From contig NZ_CDBJ01000027.1 of NCBI RefSeq assembly GCF_000820045.1, positions 152,426 through 216,425 of the forward strand: a DNA stretch of 64,000 nt, in the 5' to 3' direction. Source of the stretch: Aeromonas rivuli. Lineage in GTDB: Bacteria; Pseudomonadota; Gammaproteobacteria; Enterobacterales; Aeromonadaceae. Of this stretch, positions 8,731 to 18,155 are shown in pieces. The notes under the pieces are model-generated. The model saw only the letters and a program-made list of their open reading frames with translations. It was not told where the DNA came from and did not search any database. The position numbers and the translations under genes are program-made. Each line of letters opens with the position of its first letter. Position 1 is the first letter of the stretch.

Positions 8731-9459
8731 TCAAGCGAGATCCAGCAGGGCCCGCACTGCGGCAACTTTAGCGCCGTCGGTGATATTGACCCGGCCGTCG
8801 TCCGCGGTACCCATGTTCACCCCATGGGGCACCATACCACCGCGCCAACCCATGCCGGACATATGCACCTCAGTCACCCCGGTAAATTCAAGTATGGTGC
8901 GCACGTTGTCGGCATTGACCCCGGCCCCCGGCATCAAGCTGGCGCGTCCCGCCAGGGTCTGCGCCATGGCTTGCAGGGTTTCCAGACCCGCCAGGGCGCT
9001 CGCTGCATGGCCTGAGCTCAAGATCCGCTCACAACCCGCCGCGACTATGGTCTCCAGATCGGCGCGCCAGTTGGAGCTGAGATCGATGGCGCGGTGGAAG
9101 GTTACCCCCAACGGGCCTGCGGCCGCCACCAACTGCTTGAGCTGGGCTGCGGGCACCCGCCCCTGCTCGTCGAGCAGGCCAACCACCACCCCTTGCAGAC
9201 CCGCGGCACGGGCCGCGGCTATGTCTTGCAGCATCAACTCGAACTCGAGTTCGCTAAAACAGAAATCCCCGGCACGGGGGCGGATCATGGCGTAGACGGG
9301 AATGCGCCCATGGCGCGCCGCCTGCTGCATGAAGCCATAGGAGGGGGTAAGTCCCCCAAGCCCGAGGGCCGAGCAGAGCTCGATACGATCGGCCCCCGCA
9401 TCCTGAGCGGTAAACAGGGACTCAAGGTTATCGATGCAGACTTCGAGATGGGTCATCAT
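8731..9459 (-). CDS. cutC: CutC family protein (copper homeostasis)
   Basis: A 242-residue TIM-barrel protein covering the whole family length. Typical segments are LEVCIDNLESLFTAQDAGAD, RIELCSALGLGGLTPSYG, VYAMIRPRAGDFCFSE, GVTFHRAIDL and RILSSGHAASALAGLETL. CutC has been linked to copper tolerance in E. coli, but its biochemical role is unsettled. Two adjacent ATGs (9459 and 9456) follow GAGGAG; the second has the better spacing. It is downstream of nagK in the same direction. Behind it lies a relic of a second cutC tail. Confidence 0.9.
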   Translation of the reverse strand: MMTHLEVCIDNLESLFTAQDAGADRIELCSALGLGGLTPSYGFMQQAARHGRIPVYAMIRPRAGDFCFSELEFELMLQDIAAARAAGLQGVVVGLLDEQGRVPAAQLKQLVAAAGPLGVTFHRAIDLSSNWRADLETIVAAGCERILSSGHAASALAGLETLQAMAQTLAGRASLMPGAGVNADNVRTILEFTGVTEVHMSGMGWRGGMVPHGVNMGTADDGRVNITDGAKVAAVRALLDLA

Positions 9460-9499
9460 GACTCCTCGTGATGGATGAGGTGAGACCCGTCATCGGGTC

Positions 9500-10402
9500 T
9501 CACAGATGGAGCAGCGCTGCGCCACGCACGCCGCCTGCACCGCCGAAGCGGGCCTGGCGTATCTCGGGCAAAGCCACACCGGGCAGCAGATGTCCCGGCA
9601 GGCGCAGCGGCAATTGTTCATAGAGGGCGGGCAGGCCACAGAGGCCACCGCCGAGTACCACCACGTCCGGATCCAGCACCGAGAGCGCCGTGGCCAACCC
9701 CGCAGCCATGATCTCGAGCCAGCAATCCAGGGTCGCGACCGCATGGGGCTCTCTGGCCTCGAAACGCGATACGATCTGCTGGCCGGAGGCACGCTCGCCG
9801 CTCAGGTGCAGGTAGAGACGCTCCAACCCCGTGCCCGATGCATAGGTTTCGAAGCACGCGAGTCGGCCACAACCACAGCGTGGACGAGGCAGGTCGGGGT
9901 ACTTCATCAAGATGGTGCCGGGCAGCGGATAGTGACCTATCTCCCCCGCCAGCCAGTTGCGGCCCTGTACCAGGCCGCCATTGACATAGACGGCGCCGCC
10001 GATGCCGGTACCAATCGTGACTGCCAATGCCGCCTCGGCACCGTCGGCTGCCCCTTGATGCACTTCGGACCAGAGGAAGCAGTTGGCATCGTTATCGACC
10101 CGCACCTCGCGATCGAGCCGGGCCCCCAGGTCAGCCCCCAGGTGGCGGCCGTTGATACAGGGCAGATTGGCGGCCACTATGCTCTTGTCGGCGCGGTTGA
10201 GGATGCCAGGAAAGCCGATACCGACGGTGCCGCGCACCCCATAACGTGTATCCGCCGCCAGCACCCGATCGAGGATGATCTGCTGCAGCGCCTCGTAATC
10301 GTCTCCCGGGGTCGCCAGACGCTCCTCATGACACAGGGTCAAGGCACCGTCATAGACGGCAAACGCCACCTTGGTACCACCTATATCGAAACCGTAATAC
10401 AT
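9500..10402 (-). CDS. nagK: N-acetylglucosamine kinase NagK (ROK family)
   Basis: Phosphorylates GlcNAc released by cell-wall recycling or chitin breakdown. The start MYYGFDIGGTKVAFAVYDG and later RLDREVRVDNDANCF, IGTGIGGAVYVNGG and the C-terminal GGAGGVRGAALLHL match E. coli NagK closely. The ROK zinc motif is present as CGCGRLACFE. At 300 residues it is family size (E. coli 303). I moved the start to 10402, with AGGGAG upstream, because longer versions add 22 residues absent from NagK. A hairpin at 9481-9502 separates it from cutC. Confidence 0.92.
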   Translation of the reverse strand: MYYGFDIGGTKVAFAVYDGALTLCHEERLATPGDDYEALQQIILDRVLAADTRYGVRGTVGIGFPGILNRADKSIVAANLPCINGRHLGADLGARLDREVRVDNDANCFLWSEVHQGAADGAEAALAVTIGTGIGGAVYVNGGLVQGRNWLAGEIGHYPLPGTILMKYPDLPRPRCGCGRLACFETYASGTGLERLYLHLSGERASGQQIVSRFEAREPHAVATLDCWLEIMAAGLATALSVLDPDVVVLGGGLCGLPALYEQLPLRLPGHLLPGVALPEIRQARFGGAGGVRGAALLHL

Positions 10403-10507
10403 GCCCACACTCCCTTGCAGCTGAGAAAACGACTCTGTTCCTGAGCTCGCCATTGTATTAATTCGCAAGAAAAATAAAGTGACCCACCCCGAAAAAACGG
10501 CGCCTCG

Positions 10508-11014
10508 TCACAAATCGCGGGACATTTTTTGCTGCAGGCAGGGTCGGCCCTGCTGGCTCAGGGTGCGCTCGGTGCCATCGAACCGAAAACCGCGGCGCAG
10601 GTAGAAGCCTTGCCCCACTTGGTTGCCCGCCAGCAGCCAGAGGCTGACCCGCTCATACCCGGCGCGCCGCATCTGCATGGCGACCGCCTGCCAGAGCCGT
10701 TTGCCATGACCACGGCGCCAATGAGCCGGATGCAGATAGAGGGCACGGATATGCGCCTCGGGACCGATGTCGCCCTCCTGATGCTGCCAATAGAGCAGAC
10801 CCACCACCACGTCCTGGACACAGACCAGCATGGGCCTTGGGTCATGACCCCCGAGCCGCTTGCGCCACAGCTGCAAATGCACGCTCGGGGACAGGTTGTC
10901 GAGCAAGTCGGCGCCCAGCACCTCACCATAGGCGGCCAGCCAACTGGCTCGCTGCAACACCGTCATGGCGGCGGCATCCTGCTGGCGGGCCATGCGCAGG
11001 GTCACCTCTGGCAT
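10508..11014 (-). CDS. GNAT family N-acetyltransferase
   Basis: A 168-residue acyltransferase fold. The acetyl-CoA pocket motif is visible as RALYLHPAHWRRGHGKRLW, and later YERVSLWLLAGNQVGQGFY and LRRGFRFDGTERTL follow the usual GNAT pattern. The substrate is unknown. The ATG at 11014 overlaps the TAA of the upstream M48 gene (TAATG), so it is probably translated by coupling; a GTG four codons earlier is possible. Confidence 0.82.
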   Translation of the reverse strand: MPEVTLRMARQQDAAAMTVLQRASWLAAYGEVLGADLLDNLSPSVHLQLWRKRLGGHDPRPMLVCVQDVVVGLLYWQHQEGDIGPEAHIRALYLHPAHWRRGHGKRLWQAVAMQMRRAGYERVSLWLLAGNQVGQGFYLRRGFRFDGTERTLSQQGRPCLQQKMSRDL

Positions 11015-11820
11015 TACCTCTTGCACTGGGGAGTCAGACCGGCGGCGCGGGCCTGCTGGTAGAGGGGAGTTGCCGTCGCAAGTTCGGCGCTCAGCTCACT
11101 GATGCGGCTCTCATTGCTCGGGTGGGTAGAGAGCAGCGCGGGAGGCGCCTTGCCCCCGGCGGCCTGCGCCATGTTCTGCCAGAGCGGGATAGCCTCGGCC
11201 GGGTTAAAACCGGCGCGAGCCATCAGATCCAGCCCCAGTCGATCCGCCTCACTCTCCTGCTCCCGGCCATAAGGCAGGCTCACGCCGACCTGAACGCCCA
11301 GCCCGAGCGCCGCCATGGCCGCGCCACTGCCCTGGCTGCTACCCAGGGCCGCATCGGCGACCGCCATGCCAAGACCCGTTAGCTGATCGCGGGAGAGACG
11401 CTCGTTGGAGTGCTGAGCCAGCACATGGGTCAACTCGTGACCGATGACGGTGGCGAGCTGATCCTGGTTCTTGGCCACATTGAGCAGGCCGCTATAGACG
11501 CCAATCTTGCCACCAGGCAGGGCGAAGGCGTTGACCTGCTTGGAGTCAAACACCACCACTTCCCAACTGGTGATGCCATAGCTGCTCGGCACCTGGGCAG
11601 TCACTGCCTTGGCGACGCAGGAGACATAGGCATTGAGCTTGGCATCCTTGCTCACCTTCTCCTGCTGCTTCATCTGGTTAAAGGAGTCGGCCCCGAGTTG
11701 GTTCATCTGCTGGGGGGAAAACAGCAACATCTGGCTGCGGCCTGTGGGGGATTGGGCGCAGGCGCCGAGCAGCAGGGTGCTGGCGGCCAGCAGTGTCACT
11801 TTGGAGAGGGCAGAGATCAT
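11014..11820 (-). CDS. M48 family metalloprotease lipoprotein (LoiP/YcaL type)
   Basis: A 268-residue periplasmic, outer-membrane-anchored protease. The lipoprotein signal ends in LLLGAC (Cys about residue 20). The zinc site is VIGHELTHVLAQHSNE (HExxH) with the downstream Glu in EQESEADRLGLDLMARAGF. This is the architecture of LoiP and YcaL, which degrade misfolded outer-membrane proteins. The ATG at 11820 has AGGA nine bases upstream; a TTG one codon earlier is the alternative. Coupled to the GNAT gene. Confidence 0.88.
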   Translation of the reverse strand: MISALSKVTLLAASTLLLGACAQSPTGRSQMLLFSPQQMNQLGADSFNQMKQQEKVSKDAKLNAYVSCVAKAVTAQVPSSYGITSWEVVVFDSKQVNAFALPGGKIGVYSGLLNVAKNQDQLATVIGHELTHVLAQHSNERLSRDQLTGLGMAVADAALGSSQGSGAAMAALGLGVQVGVSLPYGREQESEADRLGLDLMARAGFNPAEAIPLWQNMAQAAGGKAPPALLSTHPSNESRISELSAELATATPLYQQARAAGLTPQCKR

Positions 11821-11913
11821 CAACAGGATCCTTGTGGCTGGGAATGTCCTATTTTCGGGAAAGGCGGCGCCGCGCGCAAGTGACTATGCTTGGCCGCCCT
11901 GTTTTGCCCCCAT

Positions 11914-11943
11914 AAAAAAACGAGCCCGATTGGGCTCGTTTTT
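11914..11943. terminator. pstS terminator
   Basis: A-run, CGAGCCC, loop GATT, GGGCTCG, T-run. Symmetric, so it can work in both directions. It lies 25 bases past the pstS stop. Confidence 0.9.
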
Positions 11944-11967
11944 GACATTTTTTATCGGGAAGTGGGA

Positions 11968-12942
11968 TTACATCAGGCCCAGCTTCTTCATGTCCGCTTC
12001 GACCACCTTGGCCGGGACAGGCACATAGCCGTCTTTGGCGACGATGGTCTGACCGGCTTTGGAGAGGATGAGTTTGACAAACTCCTGCTCCATCGGGGCC
12101 AACGGCTTGTTCGGGTGCTTGTTCACGTACAGATACAGGAAACGTGACAGCGGATACTTGCCGGTGATGGCGTTGTCGGCGCTGGCCTCGACGAAGGTCT
12201 TGCCATCCTTGGACAGCGGCACGGCACGCACACCAGAGGTGACATAACCGATACCGGAATAACCTATCCCGTTGAGGGACGCTGACACAGACTGCACCAC
12301 AGAGGCAGAACCGGGCTGCTCGTTCACGCCGCTCTTGAAGTCGCCATCACAGAGGGCGTGCTCCTTGAAGTAACCGTAGGTACCGGATACCGAGTTGCGA
12401 CCGAACAGTTGCAAATCCTTGCCTGACCAGTTGCCATCCAGACCCAGATCAGCCCATTGGGTAGCGGCCTTGCTCTCGCCACACTTGAGGGTGCTGGAGA
12501 AGACGGCATCGACCTGCTGCATGGTCAGCCCCTTGATGGGGTTGTCCTTGTTGACGAACACGGCCAGGGCATCGACAGCGACGCGAATGGCGGTCGGCTT
12601 GTAGCCATAACGCTTCTCGAATGCTTCCTCTTCACCCGACTTCATGGCGCGGCTCATGGGGCCGAACTGGGAAGTGCCTTCGGTCAGGGCGGGGGGCGCT
12701 GTGGAGGAACCCGCGGCCTGGATCTGAACGTTGACGTTCGGATAGACGCGTTTAAATTCTTCGGCCCACAGGGTCATCATGTTGGCCAGGGTATCGGAAC
12801 CCACGGACGACAAGTTGCCGGAGATGCCGCTAACCGGCGCGTATTCAGGCAGATTTTTGTCGACGCCGTAAGCCATTGTGCTGGCAGAGAACACCACTGC
12901 AGCAGTCACACCGATAACAGCAGCCAATTTGTTGAGTTTCAT
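11968..12942 (-). CDS. pstS: Phosphate-binding protein PstS
   Basis: A 324-residue periplasmic phosphate-binding protein. It has a signal peptide ([20 protein letters not shown] to STMAYG) and phosphate-contact motifs [29 protein letters not shown] and [14 protein letters not shown]. It follows phoR in the same direction, but no pstCAB genes follow: the next gene is an M48 protease. Two Pho-box-like repeats lie upstream, so it should be induced by PhoB in phosphate starvation. Confidence 0.95.
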   Translation of the reverse strand: MKLNKLAAVIGVTAAVVFSASTMAYGVDKNLPEYAPVSGISGNLSSVGSDTLANMMTLWAEEFKRVYPNVNVQIQAAGSSTAPPALTEGTSQFGPMSRAMKSGEEEAFEKRYGYKPTAIRVAVDALAVFVNKDNPIKGLTMQQVDAVFSSTLKCGESKAATQWADLGLDGNWSGKDLQLFGRNSVSGTYGYFKEHALCDGDFKSGVNEQPGSASVVQSVSASLNGIGYSGIGYVTSGVRAVPLSKDGKTFVEASADNAITGKYPLSRFLYLYVNKHPNKPLAPMEQEFVKLILSKAGQTIVAKDGYVPVPAKVVEADMKKLGLM

Positions 12943-13004
12943 CCAATCTCTCCAAAATTACAGAAGGTCCGTTCTTTAAGACGGCGCCAGTATCTGACCT
13001 GGCA

Positions 13005-13044
13005 GTGACAAATTTATGTCTTGTTCATGACGCTTTGATGACAA
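13005..13044 (-). promoter_or_regulatory. Two Pho boxes upstream of pstS
   Basis: On the minus strand TTGTCATCAAAGCGTCAT (13027-13044) and AAGACATAAATTTGTCAC (13005-13022) each show the 7-4-7 direct-repeat spacing of the PhoB site (CTGTCAT-N4-CTGTCAT). They lie 22 bases apart, two helical turns, ending 62 bases before the pstS ATG. PhoB binding is inferred. Confidence 0.75.
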
Positions 13045-13120
13045 ACCACCAGATAAGCAGAAAACATGAAGGGCCGCGGCTGCGACCCTTCATGAACCTC
13101 AGAAAGACAATCAATGGGTT

Positions 13121-14437
13121 CTATTTTGCCGTTGCGATCGCAGGCTTTGCCACCACCAGGCGCGCCGGGATCAGGAAACTGAATCGGCTGCCCATGCCGA
13201 CCCGGCTGTCGATATCCAGGTGAGTGTCGTGATGACTCAGGGCATGCTTGACGATGGCAAGGCCAAGCCCGGAACCGCCGGTGTGCCGCGAGCGCGCCTT
13301 GTCGACCCGATAGAAACGCTCGGTCAACCGCGTCAGATGATCAGGAGTGATCCCCTCCCCCTCATCGCTCACCGCAAACAGTGCCTGGGAGCCCTGCCTG
13401 CGCCACTCCACCACTATCTTGCGACCGGGCGGCGTGTAGTGGATCGCGTTGTAAACCAGGTTGGAGACGGCGCTACGCAACTGATGTTCATCACCAAGCA
13501 GCCAGAGATCCGGCTGAACCAGAAACTCGATGACATGGGATCGCTCGCCGGAGAGCGCCCGCGCCTCTTGTTCAAGCAGGAACAGCATGGCCGGCATGTC
13601 GACCCTGTGGGAGAGATCGATGTCCGGCGCCGCCTCGATGCGCGACAGGGTGAGCAGCTGGTTCACCAGATTATCCATGCGCACCGTCTGCTCCATCATG
13701 ACCTTGTGCGCCTTGGCCCACATGGCCGGAGGGGGCGGCTCTTCGGTCATCTCCAGATAGCCCTTGAGCACGGTCAGCGGGGTGCGCAACTCATGGGAGA
13801 CGTTGGCCACGAAGTGTTTGCGGGTCTTCTCCAGGCTGCGCAGTCGGGTCACGTCCCGCACCACCAACATGGCCTGATCCTCGGCATAGGGCATGATGCG
13901 AAATTCGAGAAACTTCTCCTCGTTGATGGGGGAGTGCATCTCGAAGGGCTCATCATAGTCACCCTTGTTGAGGTAGCTGACGAAGCTGGGCTGGCGAATG
14001 AGGTTGCCGATATGCTGGCCCGCATCCTCCGGCCAGCGAAAGCCGAGCAACTGCTCGGCCAGCCGGTTGCACCAGAGGATGCTGCCATCGGTACGAAACA
14101 CCACGGCGGCATCGGGCAGTGCTTCGGCCCCCTCCCGGAAACGGCGGATCAGCCCCGCCAGCTCCCGACGCCGTGCTCTATGACGCTGTTGCAGCTTGTA
14201 GATACCGTTGAAAATGTACTCCCAGCTGCCGCTACCGCTGGGCGGCACCAGGCTGCGTTCGTGCCACAGCCAGTCAGAGAGCCGCTTCTGGAAACGGTAA
14301 TGCCACGCCAGATGCAGGCAGGTGGCTGCCAGCAGACTCAGGGCCAGGCACTCCATCAACCATCCAAACAAGGCGAAGGGCAGGTAGAAAAATGCCATTC
14401 GCCACAACTGTCGCCGCCAGGCGTAGGGTTGCAACAT
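13121..14437 (-). CDS. phoR: Phosphate-regulon sensor histidine kinase PhoR
   Basis: A 438-residue inner-membrane kinase. Two hydrophobic segments lie near the N-terminus ([20 protein letters not shown] and [16 protein letters not shown]), with a PAS domain about 100-200 and a HisKA site [20 protein letters not shown]. HATPase boxes follow: [25 protein letters not shown] and [18 protein letters not shown]. It senses the Pst state and phosphorylates PhoB. Eight bases separate it from phoB, one operon. Confidence 0.95.
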   Translation of the reverse strand: MLQPYAWRRQLWRMAFFYLPFALFGWLMECLALSLLAATCLHLAWHYRFQKRLSDWLWHERSLVPPSGSGSWEYIFNGIYKLQQRHRARRRELAGLIRRFREGAEALPDAAVVFRTDGSILWCNRLAEQLLGFRWPEDAGQHIGNLIRQPSFVSYLNKGDYDEPFEMHSPINEEKFLEFRIMPYAEDQAMLVVRDVTRLRSLEKTRKHFVANVSHELRTPLTVLKGYLEMTEEPPPPAMWAKAHKVMMEQTVRMDNLVNQLLTLSRIEAAPDIDLSHRVDMPAMLFLLEQEARALSGERSHVIEFLVQPDLWLLGDEHQLRSAVSNLVYNAIHYTPPGRKIVVEWRRQGSQALFAVSDEGEGITPDHLTRLTERFYRVDKARSRHTGGSGLGLAIVKHALSHHDTHLDIDSRVGMGSRFSFLIPARLVVAKPAIATAK

Positions 14438-14445
14438 AGCTGCCT

Positions 14446-15135
14446 CTAGAGACGGGTGGAGAAGCGATACCCTGCCCCGCGCACCGTCTGGATCAATCTG
14501 TCGTGGCCAGAGCCTTCGACTGCCTTGCGCAGCCGGCGAATGTGCACATCCACCGTCCTGTCTTCCACATAGACGTTGGTGCCCCAGACGTTGTTGAGCA
14601 GTTGCTCGCGGCTGTAGACCCGCTCAGGGTGGGTCATGAAGAAGTGGAGCAGCTTGAATTCGGTCGGTCCCATGTCCAGCGCCCTGTCTTCGGCACTGAC
14701 CCGGTGGGAGACGGGATCCAGCTTGAGCCCCTGCACCTCGATCACCTCGTCCACCGAGGTGGGCGACACACGACGCATCACGGCATGGAGGCGAGCGGTC
14801 AGCTCCTTGGGAGAGAAGGGTTTGGTGATGTAGTCATCGGCACCGGCCTCCAGGCCGCGCACCTTGTCCTCTTCCTCACCCCGGGCAGTGAGCATGACCA
14901 CCGGGATCTGGCGGGTCATCTCATCTTGCTTGAGTTGTTTGAGGAACTGGATACCGCTACCCCCCGGCATCATCCAATCCAGCAGGATCAGTTCAGGGTA
15001 AGGTTCGCACACCTTGGCCAGCCCCTCGGCGAAGTCCGCCGCCTCTATCGCTTCGTATCCTTTCTGTTCCAGTACAAAACAGAGCATTTCGCGGATCGGT
15101 GCCTCATCCTCGACCACCAGTATTCGCTTTGCCAT
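14446..15135 (-). CDS. phoB: Phosphate-regulon response regulator PhoB
   Basis: A 229-residue OmpR-class regulator, normal length. The receiver domain has the acidic pair in [12 protein letters not shown], the phospho-acceptor Asp in [13 protein letters not shown], the conserved Thr in [12 protein letters not shown] and Lys in [12 protein letters not shown]. The winged-helix domain ends with [20 protein letters not shown] and RGAGYRFST. It binds Pho boxes; such boxes precede both itself and pstS. Confidence 0.96.
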   Translation of the reverse strand: MAKRILVVEDEAPIREMLCFVLEQKGYEAIEAADFAEGLAKVCEPYPELILLDWMMPGGSGIQFLKQLKQDEMTRQIPVVMLTARGEEEDKVRGLEAGADDYITKPFSPKELTARLHAVMRRVSPTSVDEVIEVQGLKLDPVSHRVSAEDRALDMGPTEFKLLHFFMTHPERVYSREQLLNNVWGTNVYVEDRTVDVHIRRLRKAVEGSGHDRLIQTVRGAGYRFSTRL

Positions 15136-15186
15136 ATCCCTTCTCTCTCCTCATGAAGATTGGTGCGCCAATTATTAGAATTTTGT

Positions 15187-15212
15187 ATGACACTTTTATG
15201 ACTTTATGACAG
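15187..15212 (-). promoter_or_regulatory. Pho box upstream of phoB
   Basis: On the minus strand AAGTCATAAAAGTGTCAT (15187-15204) has the 7-4-7 PhoB repeat, with another CTGTCAT half-site at 15206-15212. It lies about 50 bases before the phoB start, which implies autoregulation. Confidence 0.75.
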
Positions 15213-15230
15213 CGAGGAGAATAAACGTTT

Positions 15231-15647
15231 TCAGTCGCGACTGTCAGCATGGCGCGCCAACAGGTCCCAACGGTTGCCACTGATATCCTCAAACACCACC
15301 ACAGTGCCGTAACTCTCCTGCCGCGGCTGTTCACAAAAGTGGACACCGGCTGCGCGCATCCGCTCATAGTCACCCCAGAAATCCTGGGTCTCCAGGAACA
15401 AAAAGACCCGCCCGCCCCCTTGTTTGCCGATATGGGACGCCTGCTCGGCATTGGCGGCCCGTGCCAGCAGCAGGGCGCAGCCAGGCTGGGTGGACGGGGC
15501 GACCATGACCCAGCGCTTGCCCGGTTTGCCAGGCTCGTCGAGCAGCGTGTCTTCGAGCAGGGTGAAGCCTAGGCTCTGGGTGAAAAAAGCGATGGCGGCA
15601 TCATAGTCAGCGACCAGCAGGGTGAGAGCGCCAAGGTGAGAGGCCAT
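15231..15647 (-). CDS. VOC (glyoxalase/bleomycin resistance/dioxygenase) family protein
   Basis: A 138-residue small cytoplasmic protein with two beta-alpha-beta-beta-beta halves. Visible landmarks are LGALTLLVADYDAAIAFFTQ at the N-terminus, MVAPSTQPGCALLLARA in the middle and YGTVVVFEDISGNRWDLL near the end; the last contains the usual metal-side Glu. The family binds divalent metal and covers lyases, isomerases and resistance proteins, and nothing here fixes the substrate. AAGGAATTCCCC precedes the ATG. Confidence 0.8.
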   Translation of the reverse strand: MASHLGALTLLVADYDAAIAFFTQSLGFTLLEDTLLDEPGKPGKRWVMVAPSTQPGCALLLARAANAEQASHIGKQGGGRVFLFLETQDFWGDYERMRAAGVHFCEQPRQESYGTVVVFEDISGNRWDLLARHADSRD

Positions 15648-15709
15648 GGGGAATTCCTTGTGAGCATGAGGCTCAATGAGTGTGGGAGGCCCGGCGGCCA
15701 GATAGCAAA

Positions 15710-15729
15710 ACAGGGCCGGGCGGCCCTGT
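15710..15729 (-). terminator. Terminator of the MaoC-family gene
   Basis: ACAGGGCC, loop GGGC, GGCCCTGT, then TTTTGC on the minus strand, 65 bases after the stop of the gene at 15795. Confidence 0.75.
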
Positions 15730-15794
15730 CATTATGCCTGTCGCTACCCAGGCATTAATAGTGCGTTATCAATCCTTGGCCCTGACAGCGGAGG

Positions 15795-16517
15795 TCAGAA
15801 ATAGAGGCGGGCGACAGATTCGATGACGCAGCCGGGGCGACGCACGCCCTCTATCTCCACCTTGATCTCCTTGAGCAGTTCCAGTCCGCCCTTGATGGGA
15901 GTCACTCGAATGAGCTTGGTGCGGGCGCGCACATTGCTGCCCACCTTGATGGGATAGGGAAAACGCACCTGATCCAGACCAAAGTTGACCACCATGCGCG
16001 CCGTGGGGAACTCGGGGTTCTCCTCATCCACCGACCCTGTCAGTCGAGGCAAGAGCGCCAGGGTCAGAAAACCGTGGGCTATGGTGCTCTTGAATGGCGA
16101 TTCGGCGGCGGCGCGATCCGGGTCCGTGTGTATCCACTGGTGATCGCCAGTGACGGCGGCAAACTGATTCACCATATCTTGGCTGATGTGGAGCCAGTCA
16201 CCGACATGGGTCTCCTCGCCGAGCTGGGCCTGCAAGCGGTCGAAGACCAAGGCCGCTTCCCCTTCGAGGGCAATCGCCGGCGCGGGCTGTGCCATGCCCT
16301 GACCGTTCACGACCTGACGTTGCTGGGACTGTTGTTCCACCTCGACAACGGGTTGGCCATGGGCGTCGAGCACCCGCCCCAGCAAGGGGTGAAGGTGCGC
16401 CTTCTGCTGAAACTCACGCCAGTAGTCACGGATAGCCGGCGAGAGCCAATCCTTGAGCTCAAAGGGGTGTTGCGCCAAGATTTCGCGCTTTCGCTTCAGA
16501 AAATCGACCACTTTCAT
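15795..16517 (-). CDS. MaoC family (R)-enoyl-CoA hydratase-like protein
   Basis: 240 residues. The C-terminal two-thirds is a MaoC/hot-dog domain with the hydratase motif: ISQDMVNQFAAVTGDHQWIH with D, H and the following TDPDRAAAESPFKSTIAHGF (N/D-H catalytic pair, hydratase motif 2). The N-terminal 90 residues (VVDFLKRKREIL and a Gln-rich stretch) are an extension not needed for the fold. It probably hydrates or dehydrates an acyl-CoA or acyl thioester; the substrate is unknown. A single gene. Confidence 0.8.
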   Translation of the reverse strand: MKVVDFLKRKREILAQHPFELKDWLSPAIRDYWREFQQKAHLHPLLGRVLDAHGQPVVEVEQQSQQRQVVNGQGMAQPAPAIALEGEAALVFDRLQAQLGEETHVGDWLHISQDMVNQFAAVTGDHQWIHTDPDRAAAESPFKSTIAHGFLTLALLPRLTGSVDEENPEFPTARMVVNFGLDQVRFPYPIKVGSNVRARTKLIRVTPIKGGLELLKEIKVEIEGVRRPGCVIESVARLYF

Positions 16518-17048
16518 TAACCAATCCCTATCTCTAATTAACCAACGAACAGGTCTAACCAGTCCTATTTTATGAAAGTTTCAGCTGCAAGTGCAAAAAA
16601 ATCTCGGCGTACAACTGTACCGGCGGCGAGAGTGACCACTCACATGAGCTTCCCAGGCCGCGCCAGTCCTGTGGAAAAACGATTATCTGCTTTCGGGTCC
16701 CTTGCCCAGATAGCGCAGCCTGAAATGGCCAAAGTGCCTCATCAAGGCAATAGCTTCGCCTCATCTGACGAAAAACATGACGACCAACACCCCTGCCGGG
16801 GAGCGTCAGGGGTTTGTCATTGCGCGGGGATCGGCCCGATCACGCCCTGGGCATGAGGTCAAGGTCATTACTCGACAAGGGGGCAAGGGGCGAGGAGGAA
16901 AGTGGTCAATCCGCCTCTGCCCCAGAGCCGGGGCGCTGAGGCTCTGGGAGCGGGCCAGGGAGGAGTATCAGCCTCCCGGCCAGAGGTTGTCGGCTTCAGC
17001 GTCGCCATGCAGCACGACGCGCCACAGGGGCTCTCCTGCGCACTCAGC
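16518..17048. other. Long intergenic region between the MaoC gene and rlmF
   Basis: 530 bases without a convincing gene. It contains a perfect 9-bp inverted repeat, CCCAGAGCC (16921-16929) and GGCTCTGGG (16940-16948), with no T-run on either side, and purine-rich G tracts at 16875-16905. Open frames here lack ribosome sites and known motifs. It could carry the MaoC gene promoter and the rlmF 3' UTR. Confidence 0.5.
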
Positions 17049-17996
17049 TCAGTCGGACCAGCGATTGTCGCTCTGGAAGCTCCAGGCCAGGATCCGGCTC
17101 TGTTTGTTACCCAGGCTCATCTCGATCACTTGCTGCCGCTTGGCGCCTGCCTGGGTGATTGCCTGCTTGGCCGCCGCCAGGTTCTCTTTTTTCGAGACCA
17201 GCGAGCTGAACCAGAGACATTGACCGGCAAAGTCCCGGCTCTCCCGGATCAGGGACGCGAGGAAGGCCGCTTCGCCCCCATCACACCAAAGCTCGGCCTT
17301 CTGACCGCCGAAATTGAGCACAGGAGCCTCGCTGCCAACCTCGGCCTTGCCCAGGTTACGCAGTTTGCGGCGGGTACCCTCACTGGCCTCTGCCAGGGAG
17401 CCGTGAAACGGCGGGTTGCACAGGGTCAGGGTGAAGCGCTCCCCGGACCCTATGATGCCGTGAAACATCCGGCGAGCATCCGTCTGCAATCGGCACTCGA
17501 TCTGCTTGCCCAGACCATTGCTGAGCGCCAGCAAGTTGGCCGCCTTGACCGACACGGGATCGATGTCGGCCCCAACGAAGCGCCAGCCATACTCACGACA
17601 ACCCAGCAGTGGATAAATGCAGTTGGCGCCAACACCGATATCGAGCACCCTCACCCCCTTGCCGGTCCGCGGCGCCGCTTCCCCCTCGCTGATGAGGTCG
17701 GCCACATGGTGCAGGTAGTCGACCCGTCCCGGGATCGGCGGGCAGAGGTAACCCGCGGGCAGATCCCAGTGGCGTATGCCGTAATGCAACGCCAGCAGCC
17801 CCTTGTTGAGCGCCTTGACGGCGGCGGGGTCGGCAAAATCCAGGGTGCGAGTACCATGGTCGTTGGTAAACACGAAGGGGGTCAGTTCGGGAGTGCGCAG
17901 GCAGAGAGCCGCCAGATCATAGGGAGCATGATGGCGATTGCGGGGATGCAATCCGGCTTTGGTGGTTGTCTCTCTGGTCATTGGGGGCCTAGTCAT
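17049..17996 (-). CDS. rlmF: 23S rRNA m6A1618 methyltransferase RlmF
   Basis: A 315-residue SAM-dependent methyltransferase that modifies A1618 of 23S rRNA. It is closely similar to E. coli RlmF from [18 protein letters not shown] onward. The SAM motif is [16 protein letters not shown] and the catalytic motif is [14 protein letters not shown], followed by [15 protein letters not shown]. The start is uncertain: ATG at 17996 (chosen) or 17981, neither with a strong ribosome site. Monocistronic by appearance. Confidence 0.9.
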   Translation of the reverse strand: MTRPPMTRETTTKAGLHPRNRHHAPYDLAALCLRTPELTPFVFTNDHGTRTLDFADPAAVKALNKGLLALHYGIRHWDLPAGYLCPPIPGRVDYLHHVADLISEGEAAPRTGKGVRVLDIGVGANCIYPLLGCREYGWRFVGADIDPVSVKAANLLALSNGLGKQIECRLQTDARRMFHGIIGSGERFTLTLCNPPFHGSLAEASEGTRRKLRNLGKAEVGSEAPVLNFGGQKAELWCDGGEAAFLASLIRESRDFAGQCLWFSSLVSKKENLAAAKQAITQAGAKRQQVIEMSLGNKQSRILAWSFQSDNRWSD

Positions 17997-18074
17997 CTGG
18001 AGCCTGGTCAATCCTGGCGAAAAGCGGGCCCACACTATAGAGAGTCGGCCCGCAAAAGTCTAAATGATGGCCAT

Positions 18075-18102
18075 AAAAAACCGGGCCGCCAGGGCCCGGT
18101 TT
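18075..18102 (-). terminator. Terminator of the NlpC/P60 gene
   Basis: AAACCGGGCC, loop GCCAG, GGCCCGGTTT with TTTTTT following on the minus strand, 54 bases past the stop at 18156. Confidence 0.85.
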
Positions 18103-18155
18103 GAGTGAGGTTGGAGAAACTGTCCGTACTGCGAACGGTTTGTCCAGCCTGGCTC

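Noticed and set aside
9481..9502. Hairpin TGAGACCCG/CGGGTCTCA at the nagK stop as a terminator
   Set aside because: No T-run follows on the minus strand, and it overlaps the end of nagK; read-through into cutC is likely, so I did not call it a terminator.
13220..14449. Long open frame (409 codons) opposite phoR
   Set aside because: Same reason; phoR motifs are unambiguous on the minus strand.
16777..17223. Plus-strand open frame running into the rlmF 3' end
   Set aside because: Arg/Ala-rich translation without motifs and overlapping rlmF.
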